This document shows, one piece after another, positions 1 through 9,145 of a stretch of DNA of 64,000 nt; position 1 is the first letter of the stretch, and each line of letters opens with the position of its first letter. The translations under genes were made by a program, and so were the position numbers. The notes beneath the pieces were generated by a model. The model ran no database searches. It was not told where the DNA came from and worked only from the letters and a program-made list of their open reading frames with translations. The stretch covers positions 620,001 through 684,000 of the forward strand of contig JAHNUO010000015.1 of the NCBI GenBank assembly GCA_019787685.1, written 5' to 3'. Source of the DNA: Chiua virens. Lineage: Eukaryota > Basidiomycota > Agaricomycetes > Boletales > Boletaceae.

Positions 1-991
1 TCTCCAAAGAAGTCAAATTCATTCCATGTCACAAAACGTGTTCATCTATGGATCTCGCTAAACTATATCTATCACACATATGGAAACATCATGGCCTCCC
101 TAAAACCATCATATCGGATAGAGGGCCACAATTTGCTTCCCAACTTATGAAAGATATATGCTCAGGGTTAAAAATAACACCCAAATTAAGCACCGCACAT
201 CATCCACAAACAGATGGACAAACGGAACGAATGAATCGAGAAGTGCAACAGTATCTTCGCATGTTCTGTGCCAAGAAGGATAATACATGGGCTGATTGGC
301 TTCCTCTCGCACAATTCTCATACAACAGCAAGAAACACACTGCCACTAAATTCTCACCATTCGAAATCACACGTTCCTATGTTCCTAGAATGGGAATTAT
401 GCCACAAACTATGAAAAACCTGGCTGCTCAGAACTACATCACGGACTTTCCGAAGTTCTAGAACAAACCAAATCTAATATAGATAAAGCTGTGGAACATA
501 TGAAAAACGTTGCAGATAAATCGAGATCAGAACCTCCTTCCTATTCCATTGGAGATAAAGTCTGGCTCTCTACTACAAACCTAAAAATAAAGCAACACCC
601 CAAATTCACAGACAAGTGGATTGGACCCTATGACATAATTTCCATGCACGGTCCAAATGCTTTAAAGCTTCGACTCCCATGCACTATGAGAATACATCCA
701 GTTGTAAATATTTCTCAGGTCAAACCATATAAGGAACACCTCCCAGAACAGCCAGTTTACAAACCGCGACCTGTCGTAATCGGAGATAACCGAGAAGAAG
801 AATTCGAAGCAGACTATATTGTCGATTCCAGAATGAAGGGACGACGCTTAGAATATCTCATACACTGGAAAGGTTATGATGATAACGAAAGAACTTGGGA
901 ACCATTAAAGAATCTAAAGAATGCACCGGATCTCATATCTGATTTCCACGAAGCACATCCAGATGCCCCAAGAAAACTAAAAGTCACATAG
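1..991 (+). pseudogene. E1: 3' end of a Ty3/gypsy chromovirus pol (integrase core and chromodomain), frameshifted
   Basis: This is the tail of a retrotransposon polyprotein whose beginning lies left of the window. The first part (about 48-461) shows the integrase catalytic core: an ISDRGPQFAS block with the second catalytic Asp and an HHPQTDGQTERMN block with the Glu. The second part (about 491-991) has the integrase C-terminal GDKVWL segment, the HPVVNISQVKPY motif and then a chromodomain (ADYIVDSR through YLIHWKGYDD to TWEP). In chromoviruses this domain guides integration to marked chromatin. The two parts are in different frames: the first stops at 459-461 and the second is open from before 491. 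A small indel near 460 has therefore broken the protein. It is followed by a purine-rich tract and an LTR. Confidence 0.9.
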
Positions 992-1113
992 ACCGAATTC
1001 AACTCTATGTTCCGTACCTATGATGATAAAACTAAATCCGAAGATGAGGATAGTCTCCATCGTCTCAATTATGAAATAGATCATCCGGAGTTCAATCAAC
1101 AGAAGGGGGATAG

Positions 1114-1512
1114 TGTTACGATACCAACTTTTCCTCACTTCTCAACTCCAACGTTCAACGGATTCTAACTATAGAACACCTCATGTCAAGGCTGTCCAAA
1201 GGATCATATCCAATTGGCTGCCACAATAACACAGCATCCATCAACACATGCCTCTTATCTTTTCATTTCCCTTATCACTGACTCATCACCGGCAGTGCAA
1301 GGCTATGCTCTTATCTATGACTCATATCGGTTCACACCTTATCATCCAATAAGACACATTATGTTTATCTACGTAGTTCATACTCAGATTAGAACTCTGA
1401 TATCCATGTAGTATATAAACCCCATGAATGACAGCCAGAGGACTCTAATAAAGTTCTCTTGGAGTTTTCGCCTCCTTGCTGGACTGAACCCCCTCTCACC
1501 TCAGTCACTACA
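1114..1512 (+). repeat. E1 3' LTR (right end uncertain)
   Basis: The polypurine tract AGAAGGGGGA at 1101-1110 is followed 3 nt later by TGTTACGATACC, a normal LTR start. The stretch contains a TATATAAAC box near 1413 and AATAAAG near 1447. A TG...CA boundary is possible at 1512 (TCACTACA), but no matching inverted terminus is visible. The LTR may be truncated or may run on to the E2 junction near 1545. The left partner LTR is outside the window, so neither LTR comparison nor target duplication can be used. Confidence 0.6.
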
Positions 1513-1545
1513 CTTTACAAGTCTAGCACTGTTCTAGGTTGTTTC

Positions 1546-1969
1546 AAGTCCCTGGTCGAGTGTTCACAAGGAAGGGGTCCGAGTGGAGCAGGGATACTCA
1601 GCTAGATTGCAGAGATCAAGACTACTGTACAGAGTATCGCTGCGAGGTATTTATACTACGAGAACTGCACACGGACCAAGTAACTAGAAGGGGAAGGCCA
1701 GAAGAGCGGAAGGGCCAAAGGGCCAAAAGAAGTGCACAGTAATCAAAAAGGGAATCGTACAATGCGAAGGCAACGGACGATGACAAAGATGAAATGACAA
1801 ATGCGAAGCCATCGGATGATGATGAGAAAGGGAAGCGTAAGCACTCGGGTAAAGCCGGTGCGGAGTTACAAGGGTAAAAGTGGAACGAGTACGGATGAAT
1901 GTACGATGATACCTAGGTATCGAGTGAAGAGAAAACGTACAAGTGAGACGAAAGAAAGAAATTGTAACA
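1546..1969 (-). repeat. E2 3' LTR, truncated
   Basis: Read on the minus strand it starts TGTTACAATTTC at 1969. It matches the 5' LTR (8518-8981) throughout, except that it lacks one 40-bp unit containing GCCATCGGATGATGAC, present twice in the 5' LTR and in the solo LTR at 16775. It ends abruptly at about 1546 next to E1 sequence. About 265 bp corresponding to 8252-8517 are missing, so no target duplication can be scored. Confidence 0.9.
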
Positions 1970-1990
1970 TTACCCCCGGAGTACAATCAA
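1970..1990 (-). other. E2 polypurine tract
   Basis: On the minus strand CTCCGGGGGTAA directly precedes the 3' LTR start at 1969. This is the expected position of the plus-strand DNA primer of an LTR retrotransposon. Confidence 0.6.
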
Positions 1991-2011
1991 AGCACCAAGC
2001 GAAGATCATCT

Positions 2012-5000
2012 CTAGAAATCGAACGCATCACGGACAGGACTGCCGGTGATATTGGCGTAGCCCTCGTCGTCGATGGGGTCATCACAAGGGGAGACCGAGC
2101 GTCGGTCAGGAGACGTGGAACGTTGTCGCGCATGGCGGCGGGCTCGTTGAGGTGGGGGTATAGGGAGTATGGAGCGGTCGTTGCAGCGAGACGAAGAAGA
2201 CGAGTTCGTCGAGGAGGATGACGTGGACGGGATGGCGGGATGAGGGGAGCGCCGTCTCCATGTATTCCCGGCGGCCACGGGAGTAAGTCGGTTGGCAAGG
2301 GGGATGCGAGCGCGTACCCGAGGAGGTTGTCCAGGGCAGTGGGATTGGATGTGGCCGGGGGCCCAGGTGAGGCAGATTGGGCACTGATACATGGGGCATT
2401 CAATGCGGATGTGACCGAGCTTTTGGCACTCGAAGCATGCTTCGTGCCATCGGGGGTGATCGTCGGGGAGGGAAACCTGACCGGTCTGAAACATCAGTTC
2501 GGCCTCGGCGCAGTTACAAGCGAGCATCTCCTCTTCGGTGAAGGGAGTCGAGGATGCGGATGGCGTGGATGAGGGATGAGAGGGGGGAGCCATGTGGCGG
2601 GCGAGATCCGCTTGGTAGCGGTGGAGATCTTCCAGAAATTCGCCCATCTGCATTTGATGGAGGGTATGCTCGATGTAGGCGCGGATATGGTCGTGGATCT
2701 GTCCAGTAACCGCAGAGAGGAGGTGGGAGTGACAATCATGACCAAGTAGGTCGGATTGGACGAAGGTGAGGTGCTCGCACTGGAGGTAGGCAAGGTAAAG
2801 GGCATTGAGTGGGGAGTTCAGGTCAAGGTGGTGCTTGATGGGGAAGGCCATTGCGGGATCTAGGATGAGTTCGCGCATGCGGCGAAAGTACTCAGGGGTC
2901 AAAGACGAAGATCGGATAGTATGCGAGTGATAAGGCAGATCTACTGCCTGGAGAGGAGAATGAACGCAACTAGGGCGCTCAGAAGGAACAGGCCATTGAG
3001 GAGGAGCTCCCCATCCTGCGGAGGCAACTGCTGAAACAGCAGGAGAAGGGGGTCGGGTTGACTCGGTGAGGGAGGATTCGGTGGAGAGGGTGGAGACATT
3101 GGAGGCGGGTGTTGCCGGCGGTGGGAGAGGTAGGTGTGGGATGGACGCGGTCGGGGTGAAGACGGGGACGGAGTGGATGATTTCGTTTTCAAAGTCGGGC
3201 GTGGAACAAGAACGATAGGCCATAACTGCTTTAATGGAGACGGGAGGTGGAGGTCTAAGCGGGGAGCGCGGTGGTCTTGGTGGTGGTGTGGAAAGGGAGC
3301 AGATTGGGGGGAAATCCTTGGGATGGGTTCGCTTATAAGCATTGACGGTTTCCTTGGCATTTCCCAGGTTGGATTCGGGTTCCCACGAATCGTCTGCGGC
3401 GGAGTAGCCTTTCCATCGGATCAGGAACTTGCGGTTTTGCGAGTTCCGTGTGTGGCGTAAGATCCGCTCAACTTCGTATTCCTCTTCTCCGGCAATAAGG
3501 TCAGGTGGGGGTTTCAGGAAGTTAGGGCCATAGGTTTCTGTTTCGCGATAGGGCGATAACAGGGAAGCATGGAAGACCGGATGGATCTTCCACACCTTGG
3601 GAAGGCGGAGGTGGTAGGTAAGCGGAGAAAGGACTTCCGTGATGGAGAATGGTCCTTCTTGGCGAGATGTGAGTTTTGGGGAGATAAGCTCCCGTTTCAG
3701 GTGGCGGGCTTCTAGCCAGACTTGGTCTCCTTTAGCAAACAGTTTGAATTTGTGGAAGGATCGAGTTTTCATGGCTTGGCGGGCAAGTTCATGGGCGGCG
3801 AGGGCTTCATCGCGGGTGGCAGCAAGAGTGTCGAGATGTTCTTTTACGGCGGGAATTTTTGTATCTGCAATGATCGTGGGTAGTGGACGGGGTTCGTATC
3901 CCATCATCAGGAAGAACGGTGATTTGCCAGTGACGGAGTGAGGGCGGTGGTTGTGCACGAATTCGGCCATTGGAATAAGATCGGCCCATTTCTCCGGATT
4001 GTTTTGACAATACATGCGGAGATAGGTCTCAACCTCCTGGTTGACTCGTTCTGTCTCTCCATCGGATTGGGGATGGTAGGCAGTGGAGAGGGAAAGGCGG
4101 TAACCGATGAGCCGGGAAAGTTCTTTTGCAAATGCAGAAGCAAATTGCGGGCCTCGGTCTGAGATAATTTTGTCGTAAAGGCTGAATCGGGTGTAGACCT
4201 TGTGGAAAAAGAGACAGGCTATACCTGCCAAGTCGGCGGTTTTAACTGTGGGGCAAAGAATTACCCCCTTCGTAAGGCCGTGGTCGACCATGACCATGAG
4301 AGAATCATAGCCCTCTGCGGACGTGGGGAGATCAGTGATGAGATCCACCGAAACGTTTTGGAAGGGGCGAGAGCATGTGGAGGGGATCGGAGAGAGGGGT
4401 GGTGTAGTCGGGTGTGTGTTGACCTTGTGTTGCTGGCACGTGGCACAGCCGGAGACATAGGATCGTATGAAGGAAGCAAGTCCAGGCCACCAAAATTCAG
4501 CGGTGACAAGCTGGCAGGTTTTCAAGTAACCGGGGTGCCCGGCGGAGTGAGAGTCATGGTGTTGGGCAATGATTTGTTGCTGGAGTTCGAGGTTAGGGGG
4601 AACGTAGACGCGGCCCTGGTAAGTCAGGACACCGGCGTCATATTTCCAATCGGAGAGACGGGCACGGAACGAAGAAGGGAGGCCACCGTCCAAAGCGTTG
4701 AGGGTGTCCAAGACGAGGGGGTCGGAGACCGAGGACTTGGCGATGAGGGATTGCAAGTCCAGGGTGACAATGTTGACGAAGACGTCATCAGGGAGGAGGG
4801 TGACATTCTCATTATCTGAGTCGGAAGAGATATGGTCAGGACGGCAGGAGAGCGCGTCCGGACCGTCAAGGAGTTTGCCGGGGCCATGGGAGAAGGTCAA
4901 GTCGAAGTCGGCGAGGTCGAGGAGCCAACGAGCTTGTCGGCGGTTCAAGTTTTGAGGCTGACGGAAATACGTCAGGTTCTTGTGGTCGGAGAATACAGTG

Positions 5001-6940
5001 ACCGGGTGGGCGCTGCCTCGCAGGTGGTGGCGCCAAGCTTTGAGGGCGCGAATAACTACTAGGAGTTCCCGGTCGTAGATATCGTAGTTCCTTTCAGCAG
5101 CATTGAAGGACTGTGAGAGGTAGGAACATGGTTTCCAGTCGCTGTTTGCGTCGGTTTGGAGGAGGACACCGCCAGTTGCATATTTGGAAGCATCGGTGGC
5201 GATGGCAAAGGGTCGAGAGGAGTCGGGGAACCGGAGTACGGGATCCATGGTGAAGGCCTTCTTGAGTCATTCAAAGGCCGAGATTTGAGGGGATCCCCAT
5301 ACCCAGGGAGCATCTTTCTTGGTGAGATCGATGAGGGGTTGGGCGATGGTAGAGTAGTCGGGAATAAACCGACGGTAGAAGTTGGCGAAGCCCATGAACG
5401 ATTGGACGTCCTTGAGCTTGGTGGGAGTAGGCCAGTCAGCAATACCGGCTACCTTTACAGGGTCCATGGCGAGTTCGCCTGGTCGGGCGATCATGCCGAG
5501 GTATTCTACTTCGGTGGTGGCGAAGTGGCACTTTTCGAGTTTCAAGTGAAGGTCTAGTTCCTTCATGCGGGCGAGTACGCGTTTGGTGCGTTCAGTGTGG
5601 GTTACCTTGTCCTCAGAGAAGATGAGGAGGTCGTCCATGTAGATGACGAGCCATCCCTTGGCGATCATATCGCGGAATGAGTCGTTCATGAATTGTTGGA
5701 ACGTCGCGGGGGAGTTGGTCAGTCCAAAGAACATAACTGTGGGTTCGAAGAGGCCACGGTGAGTGATAAATGTGGCTTTCCATTGATGTCCGTCCTTGAT
5801 ACGAACGTTGTTGTAACCCCATCGGACGTCAAACTTGGTGAACAGTTTGGCGTCCTTGAGTTTGTCAACGAGGTCGGAGATAAGAGGAAGGGGGTAGGCG
5901 TCATGGACGGTATGTTCGTTGACGTAGCGGTAATCTTGGCAAGGACGAAGTTTGCCATCCTTCTTTTTGACGAAGAAGAAGGGAGAAGCTTGGGGGGAGT
6001 TCGAAGGACAAATCTTGCCATTGGCCAGATGTTCGTTGATGAAATCGTCGGTGGCCTTGCGCTCGTCGGGAGACAAGGGGTAGACCTTTCCGACCTTGGG
6101 TACAAAGGTGTCTTTCAGATGGATCTCGTGGTCACAAGACCTCGAGGGAGGCATCTGATTGAAGGGTTCCTTCGCAAAGATGGATTCAAATTCCAAGTAT
6201 TCCGGAGGGAGGGTGACTTTGGGTTTCTTTGCCGCAGCCGCGAGGGCGGTAGCATTGGTGAGCTTCTCGGGTTGAGTGGTCCGAATGAAGCGTTGTCCTG
6301 TGCGCATGACGCGGTTGACAGAGTGTTGCATGGATTGGGTCATAAAACGGTGCCCAGTTTCGGTGCCAAGGTAGTCATAGAGTTTGCCATCCCAGATGGG
6401 ATCGACGTCAAGGTGGCGAACGGAACGGATAGGAGGTGGGTGAGCGAGTTTGGCGGAGTGTTTGGGTTCGTCGGTAGTGATGGGGGGAAGGTCGGGTTCG
6501 GGGGCGGATACCGTGATGGTTTTGGCTACCCAATCAATGATCGGATTGGTCACCTTGAGCCACGGGAGCCCTAGGATGACGTTTTCAGAACCACAGTGAA
6601 TGATGTGGAACTTAATTCGTTGGAGCACTCCGCCGAGAGCGATCCGGAGGGTTGTGGTGAATTTGATGTCACCGTTCTTGTTTGCAGTAGAATCGATGTT
6701 CCTAACCAGGATGGGTTTTGGAAGGTGGTCCTTCGGGAACTTGTGTTTCTGGACAAAATGCCAGTCGATGCAGTTGATCCTGGCCCCAGAGTCAATAAGG
6801 GTGCGGGTGTCGACATCTTTGGAGGTAGCGGTAGTGTTCAATCTAACGGGGATTTGCATAGATTGAGACGAGAGTTCAGCTGCTAGTACATGGGTACGAG
6901 AATGGGAAGATACCAGCGTCGAATTGGTCTTCCTCCTTAA
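2012..6940 (-). pseudogene. E2 pol: protease-RT-RNase H-integrase-chromodomain with zinc-knuckle tail; one nonsense codon
   Basis: The frame opens at 6940, the -1 frame of gag; its first Met is at 6859. The order is protease (DSGARINCID), reverse transcriptase with the YMDD active site, an in-frame TGA at 5267-5269, RNase H, an integrase zinc-binding region (HHDSHSAGH...CATCQQHK) and a catalytic core (ISDRGPQFAS; HPQSDGETERVNQE). A chromodomain follows at about 3487-3310 (YEVERIL to WKGYSAADDSWEP). A proline-rich and helical extension of about 430 residues comes next, ending in two zinc-binding modules at 2437-2335. The first is CX2CX4HX4C (CFECQKLGHIRIEC) and the second is CX2CX6HX4C. The TGA lies between the RT thumb and RNase H, where other elements read through, so it is a mutation and not a programmed stop. 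Confidence 0.9.
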
Positions 6941-6946
6941 AAACCC
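6905..6946 (-). promoter_or_regulatory. E2 gag-pol -1 ribosomal frameshift signal
   Basis: Immediately before the gag stop (TAA, 6939-6937) lies GGGTTTT (6946-6940), which fits the X XXY YYZ slippery heptamer in the gag frame. Slipping back by one base gives the pol frame, open without a stop from 6940 to the first pol Met at 6859. Six bases downstream (6939-6934) a stem can form: GGAAGA (6933-6928) with TCTTCC (6910-6905), extended by CC (6927-6926) with GG (6914-6913) across a TA bulge. Heptamer, 6-nt spacer and stem are the classic layout. Function is inferred from layout. Confidence 0.75.
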
Positions 6947-8169
6947 ATGACCGGGGTAGTCACCTTGTTGACGCTCATAGCGTCCTCGTCATCCTCCTCT
7001 ACTTCTACCAAAGCAGGGACTGGTTCAGGTTTCGGAACTGTCTTCCTAACCTTCTTGGAGGAGGATGTGGGGGTTTTCGTCGAGAATGCCGTGCAGGCGG
7101 ACGTTTGATGTCCAGGTTTGCGGCAGCGGAAACAGAGTTTTTGTTCGAAGCATTGCTTTCGCTCAGCTTCGGTCATTTTTGGAACATAGATGGCGTCTAC
7201 GTCCATGGCGTCGGGGTCTCGCTCCTTCTTGTGAGGGGGATTGTTGTGGAAAACGACAGCGGCGGCAGGTTTCTTGTTGCGGCGGGCGATCTCGTCGGCG
7301 CGCTCCCATTGAGTTTTGAAATGGATGGCTTGGGTATACCACTTATCGATCGTGGTAGGGACTGTGTCCATCCCTTGGATGTGCCTCATGAGGGAAGGCC
7401 GGAGGCCGGCCGCGAAGAAGTTGATGAGTACCAAGTCGGAGCCGGTTAGACCAGCGGTAACGACCTTGTTGCGGAAGGAGGAGATATACGAGGGGACATC
7501 CTCGTTTTTGGTGGTGCGGGTGGTGGAGAGCCAGGTGATGGCGTTGCCCTTGGTGTCATGGTGTTCGAAGTCCTTTTGGAACTCCGTCTGCCAGTCGGTC
7601 CAGGTACCAAAGGATCTGTTCACGATGGACTTAGCGCGGAACGTGTCGGCCCAAGTTAAAGTGGATCCCTCGGTCATGAAGGAGAGTGCAAAAGCAACTC
7701 GTTTGTTTTCAGTGTTGTAGACATCTTCATTGACGAAGAGGTAGGTGGCGACATCGTTGAGCCAGGGTATGGCCTGGTTGTAGGAGCTGTTGAAGGCGGC
7801 GGGTTTTCCGAGACGAAGTTCAACTGCCTTGTTAGACATGTTGGTCGAAGTGGTAGTCGAGGGGGTGGTTTGTTGAAACCATACGGGTGGTGGTACGATG
7901 GATGGGTTCGAGTTCCAGATAGATGGTGGTCCGGGGTTCGGCCTTCGTGGGGTTGTAGGGGACGCGAAGGTGGCAAGTGCGGGGATGTCAAGTGATTGAT
8001 GAAGACGGTCAGCTAATTGCTGAGTTTCGTCCTCTGAGTCAAGGTGTTCGACGTTGATGTCAAGGTCTGCCTCCTGCGGTTCAGAAGGTGGGGTCAAGAG
8101 TTCAGGGTTTTCGTCAGATAGATCAGACGACGGAGTAGCGGAGGTCCGGAGATTCCAGGCGGGGTTCAA
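6937..8169 (-). CDS. E2 gag (capsid and nucleocapsid), 410 aa
   Basis: This is the structural polyprotein that packages element RNA into cytoplasmic virus-like particles. The N-terminal ~130 residues are acidic and Ser/Pro-rich. The middle is a Ty3-type retrotransposon gag capsid region (AIPWLNDVATYLF through WADTFRAKSIVNRSFGTWTDW to GSDLVLINFFAAGL). Near the C-terminus is a single CX2CX4HX4C zinc knuckle (CFRCRKPGHQTSAC) followed by a Ser/Lys tail. The frame is intact from the ATG at 8169, 69 bp after the primer site, to the TAA at 6937 that overlaps the frameshift signal. An intact gag beside a broken pol means it could still serve other copies in trans. Confidence 0.88.
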   Translation of the reverse strand: MNPAWNLRTSATPSSDLSDENPELLTPPSEPQEADLDINVEHLDSEDETQQLADRLHQSLDIPALATFASPTTPRRPNPGPPSIWNSNPSIVPPPVWFQQTTPSTTTSTNMSNKAVELRLGKPAAFNSSYNQAIPWLNDVATYLFVNEDVYNTENKRVAFALSFMTEGSTLTWADTFRAKSIVNRSFGTWTDWQTEFQKDFEHHDTKGNAITWLSTTRTTKNEDVPSYISSFRNKVVTAGLTGSDLVLINFFAAGLRPSLMRHIQGMDTVPTTIDKWYTQAIHFKTQWERADEIARRNKKPAAAVVFHNNPPHKKERDPDAMDVDAIYVPKMTEAERKQCFEQKLCFRCRKPGHQTSACTAFSTKTPTSSSKKVRKTVPKPEPVPALVEVEEDDEDAMSVNKVTTPVMGF

Positions 8170-8236
8170 GAGTGGACGGGTGGGAGGTTGTCCGGCAATG
8201 GTGGGCAGCTAGCTGCGCGAAGGCAGGCTGTTTTGG

Positions 8237-8249
8237 TAGTCTTGATCTT
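8237..8249 (-). other. E2 self-priming primer-binding site
   Basis: Two bases after the 5' LTR end (8252), the minus strand reads AGATCAAGACTAC. This is the exact reverse complement of GTAGTCTTGATCT inside the LTR (8597-8585), which lies about 30 nt downstream of the LTR TATA box, at the expected RNA start. The same arrangement (PBS complementary to the 5' end of the element's own RNA) defines self-priming in Tf1 of fission yeast and the Tf1/sushi group. I see no tRNA 3'-end complement here. Confidence 0.75.
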
Positions 8250-8251
8250 AT

Positions 8252-8981
8252 GTTACGATAGTTCCGGGTAGGACCTAACGTAGCTGCAAAAGCGCCAAGT
8301 ACCAAGTGGCTGCGATAACTCAAACAACCACCACTTGATACGTGGTGCGCTGAAGAGTCGAACGAGGGTTTCTGGTCAGCGGATTGCTACCAGAGAGACG
8401 AGTGAAAACTCAGGCGTTGCTGAGAGTTGTCCGGTTGGGAATCTATACCCGAGGGACAGTCGAGGGACGAGGGTTGACTCTGAAGAGTCCGAGTGTTGGG
8501 TCAAGGGACAACGAGAGAAGTCCCTGGTCGAGTGTTCACAAGGAAGGGGTCCGAGTGGAGCAGAGATACTCAGCTAGATTGCAGAGATCAAGACTACTGT
8601 ACAGAGTATCGCTGCGAGGTATTTATACTACGAGAACTGCACACGGACCAAGTAACTAGAAGGGGAAGGCCAGAAGAGCGGAAGGGCCAAAGGGCCAAAA
8701 GAAGTGCGCAGTAATCAAAAAGGGAATCGTACAATGCGAAGGCAACGGACAATGACGAAGATGAAATGACAAATGCGAAGCCATCGGATGATGACAAGAA
8801 GTGAATGAGTAAGTGCAATGCCATCGGATGATGACGAGAAAGGGAAGCGTAAGCACTCGGGTAAAGCCGGTGCGGAGTTACAAAGGTAAAAGTGGAACGA
8901 GTACGGATGAACGTACAATGATACCTAGGTATCGAGTGAAGAGAAAACATACAAGTGAGACGAAAGAAAGAAATTGTAACA
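8252..8981 (-). repeat. E2 5' LTR (730 bp)
   Basis: On the minus strand it begins TGTTACAATTTC (8981) and ends CTATCGTAACA (8252), with TGTTAC/GTAACA inverted termini. A TATAAATA box precedes the inferred transcript start near 8597-8595 by about 30 nt. It contains two copies of a 40-bp unit (about 8775-8850). It is almost identical to the solo LTR at 16775-17505; some of the visible differences are C/T changes at CpG sites. Confidence 0.93.
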
Positions 8982-9111
8982 GGAGGAAGAGGATACTGAC
9001 GCGATGGTTGGAGTGGAATCAGAGGTAGTGGAATTGGGGCAAGAGCAGCAGGAGTTACACGATGAAGAGGACGTAGATAGACTTAGGGAGGATCTGGCTA
9101 AGGGCAAGTAG
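8982..9111 (+). other. Acidic open-frame fragment next to the E2 LTR
   Basis: Directly after the E2 LTR, the plus strand is open in one frame for about 42 codons to a TAG near 9109. The translation is strongly acidic and Glu-rich (GAG GAA GAG GAT at its start, a run of Gln/Glu in the middle). It looks like the C-terminal tail of some protein cut off by E2. I recognise no family. It could equally be chance coding in E3 untranslated sequence. Confidence 0.25.
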
Positions 9112-9145
9112 ATAGAAAAATGTTGTTAATAAGATTTGTTCATTG

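Larger units (their letters stand above)
1546..8981 (-). mobile_element. E2: nearly full-length Ty3/gypsy chromovirus
   Basis: The element is read on the minus strand: 5' LTR (8981-8252), self-complementary primer site (8249-8237), gag (8169-6937), -1 frameshift signal (6946-6905), pol (to 2012), polypurine tract (about 1990-1970) and a truncated 3' LTR (1969-1546). Domain order is gag with one zinc knuckle, protease, reverse transcriptase, RNase H, integrase, chromodomain and a long zinc-knuckle extension. One in-frame TGA at 5267-5269 breaks pol, so the copy is probably not autonomous. The two LTRs differ by a 40-bp unit and the 3' LTR lacks its last ~265 bp, so this end was rearranged after insertion. 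The 3 kb of open frame left in pol suggests fairly recent activity. Confidence 0.93.

Noticed and set aside
1684..1986. Open frames inside the E2-family LTRs, on both strands and repeated at 8594-8950 and 16657-17263
   Set aside because: They are low-complexity frames (Ser/His/Arg-rich) that exist only because the LTR has few stops, and they have no start context or domain.
5248..5300. Programmed stop readthrough between RT and RNase H of E2
   Set aside because: Other elements have no stop there, and similar TGA codons occur at random conserved positions in E3 and E4. A nonsense mutation is simpler.
3134..6574. Long plus-strand open frames opposite E2 pol
   Set aside because: They are antisense shadows of a codon-biased gene, since the minus strand carries all retrotransposon domains.
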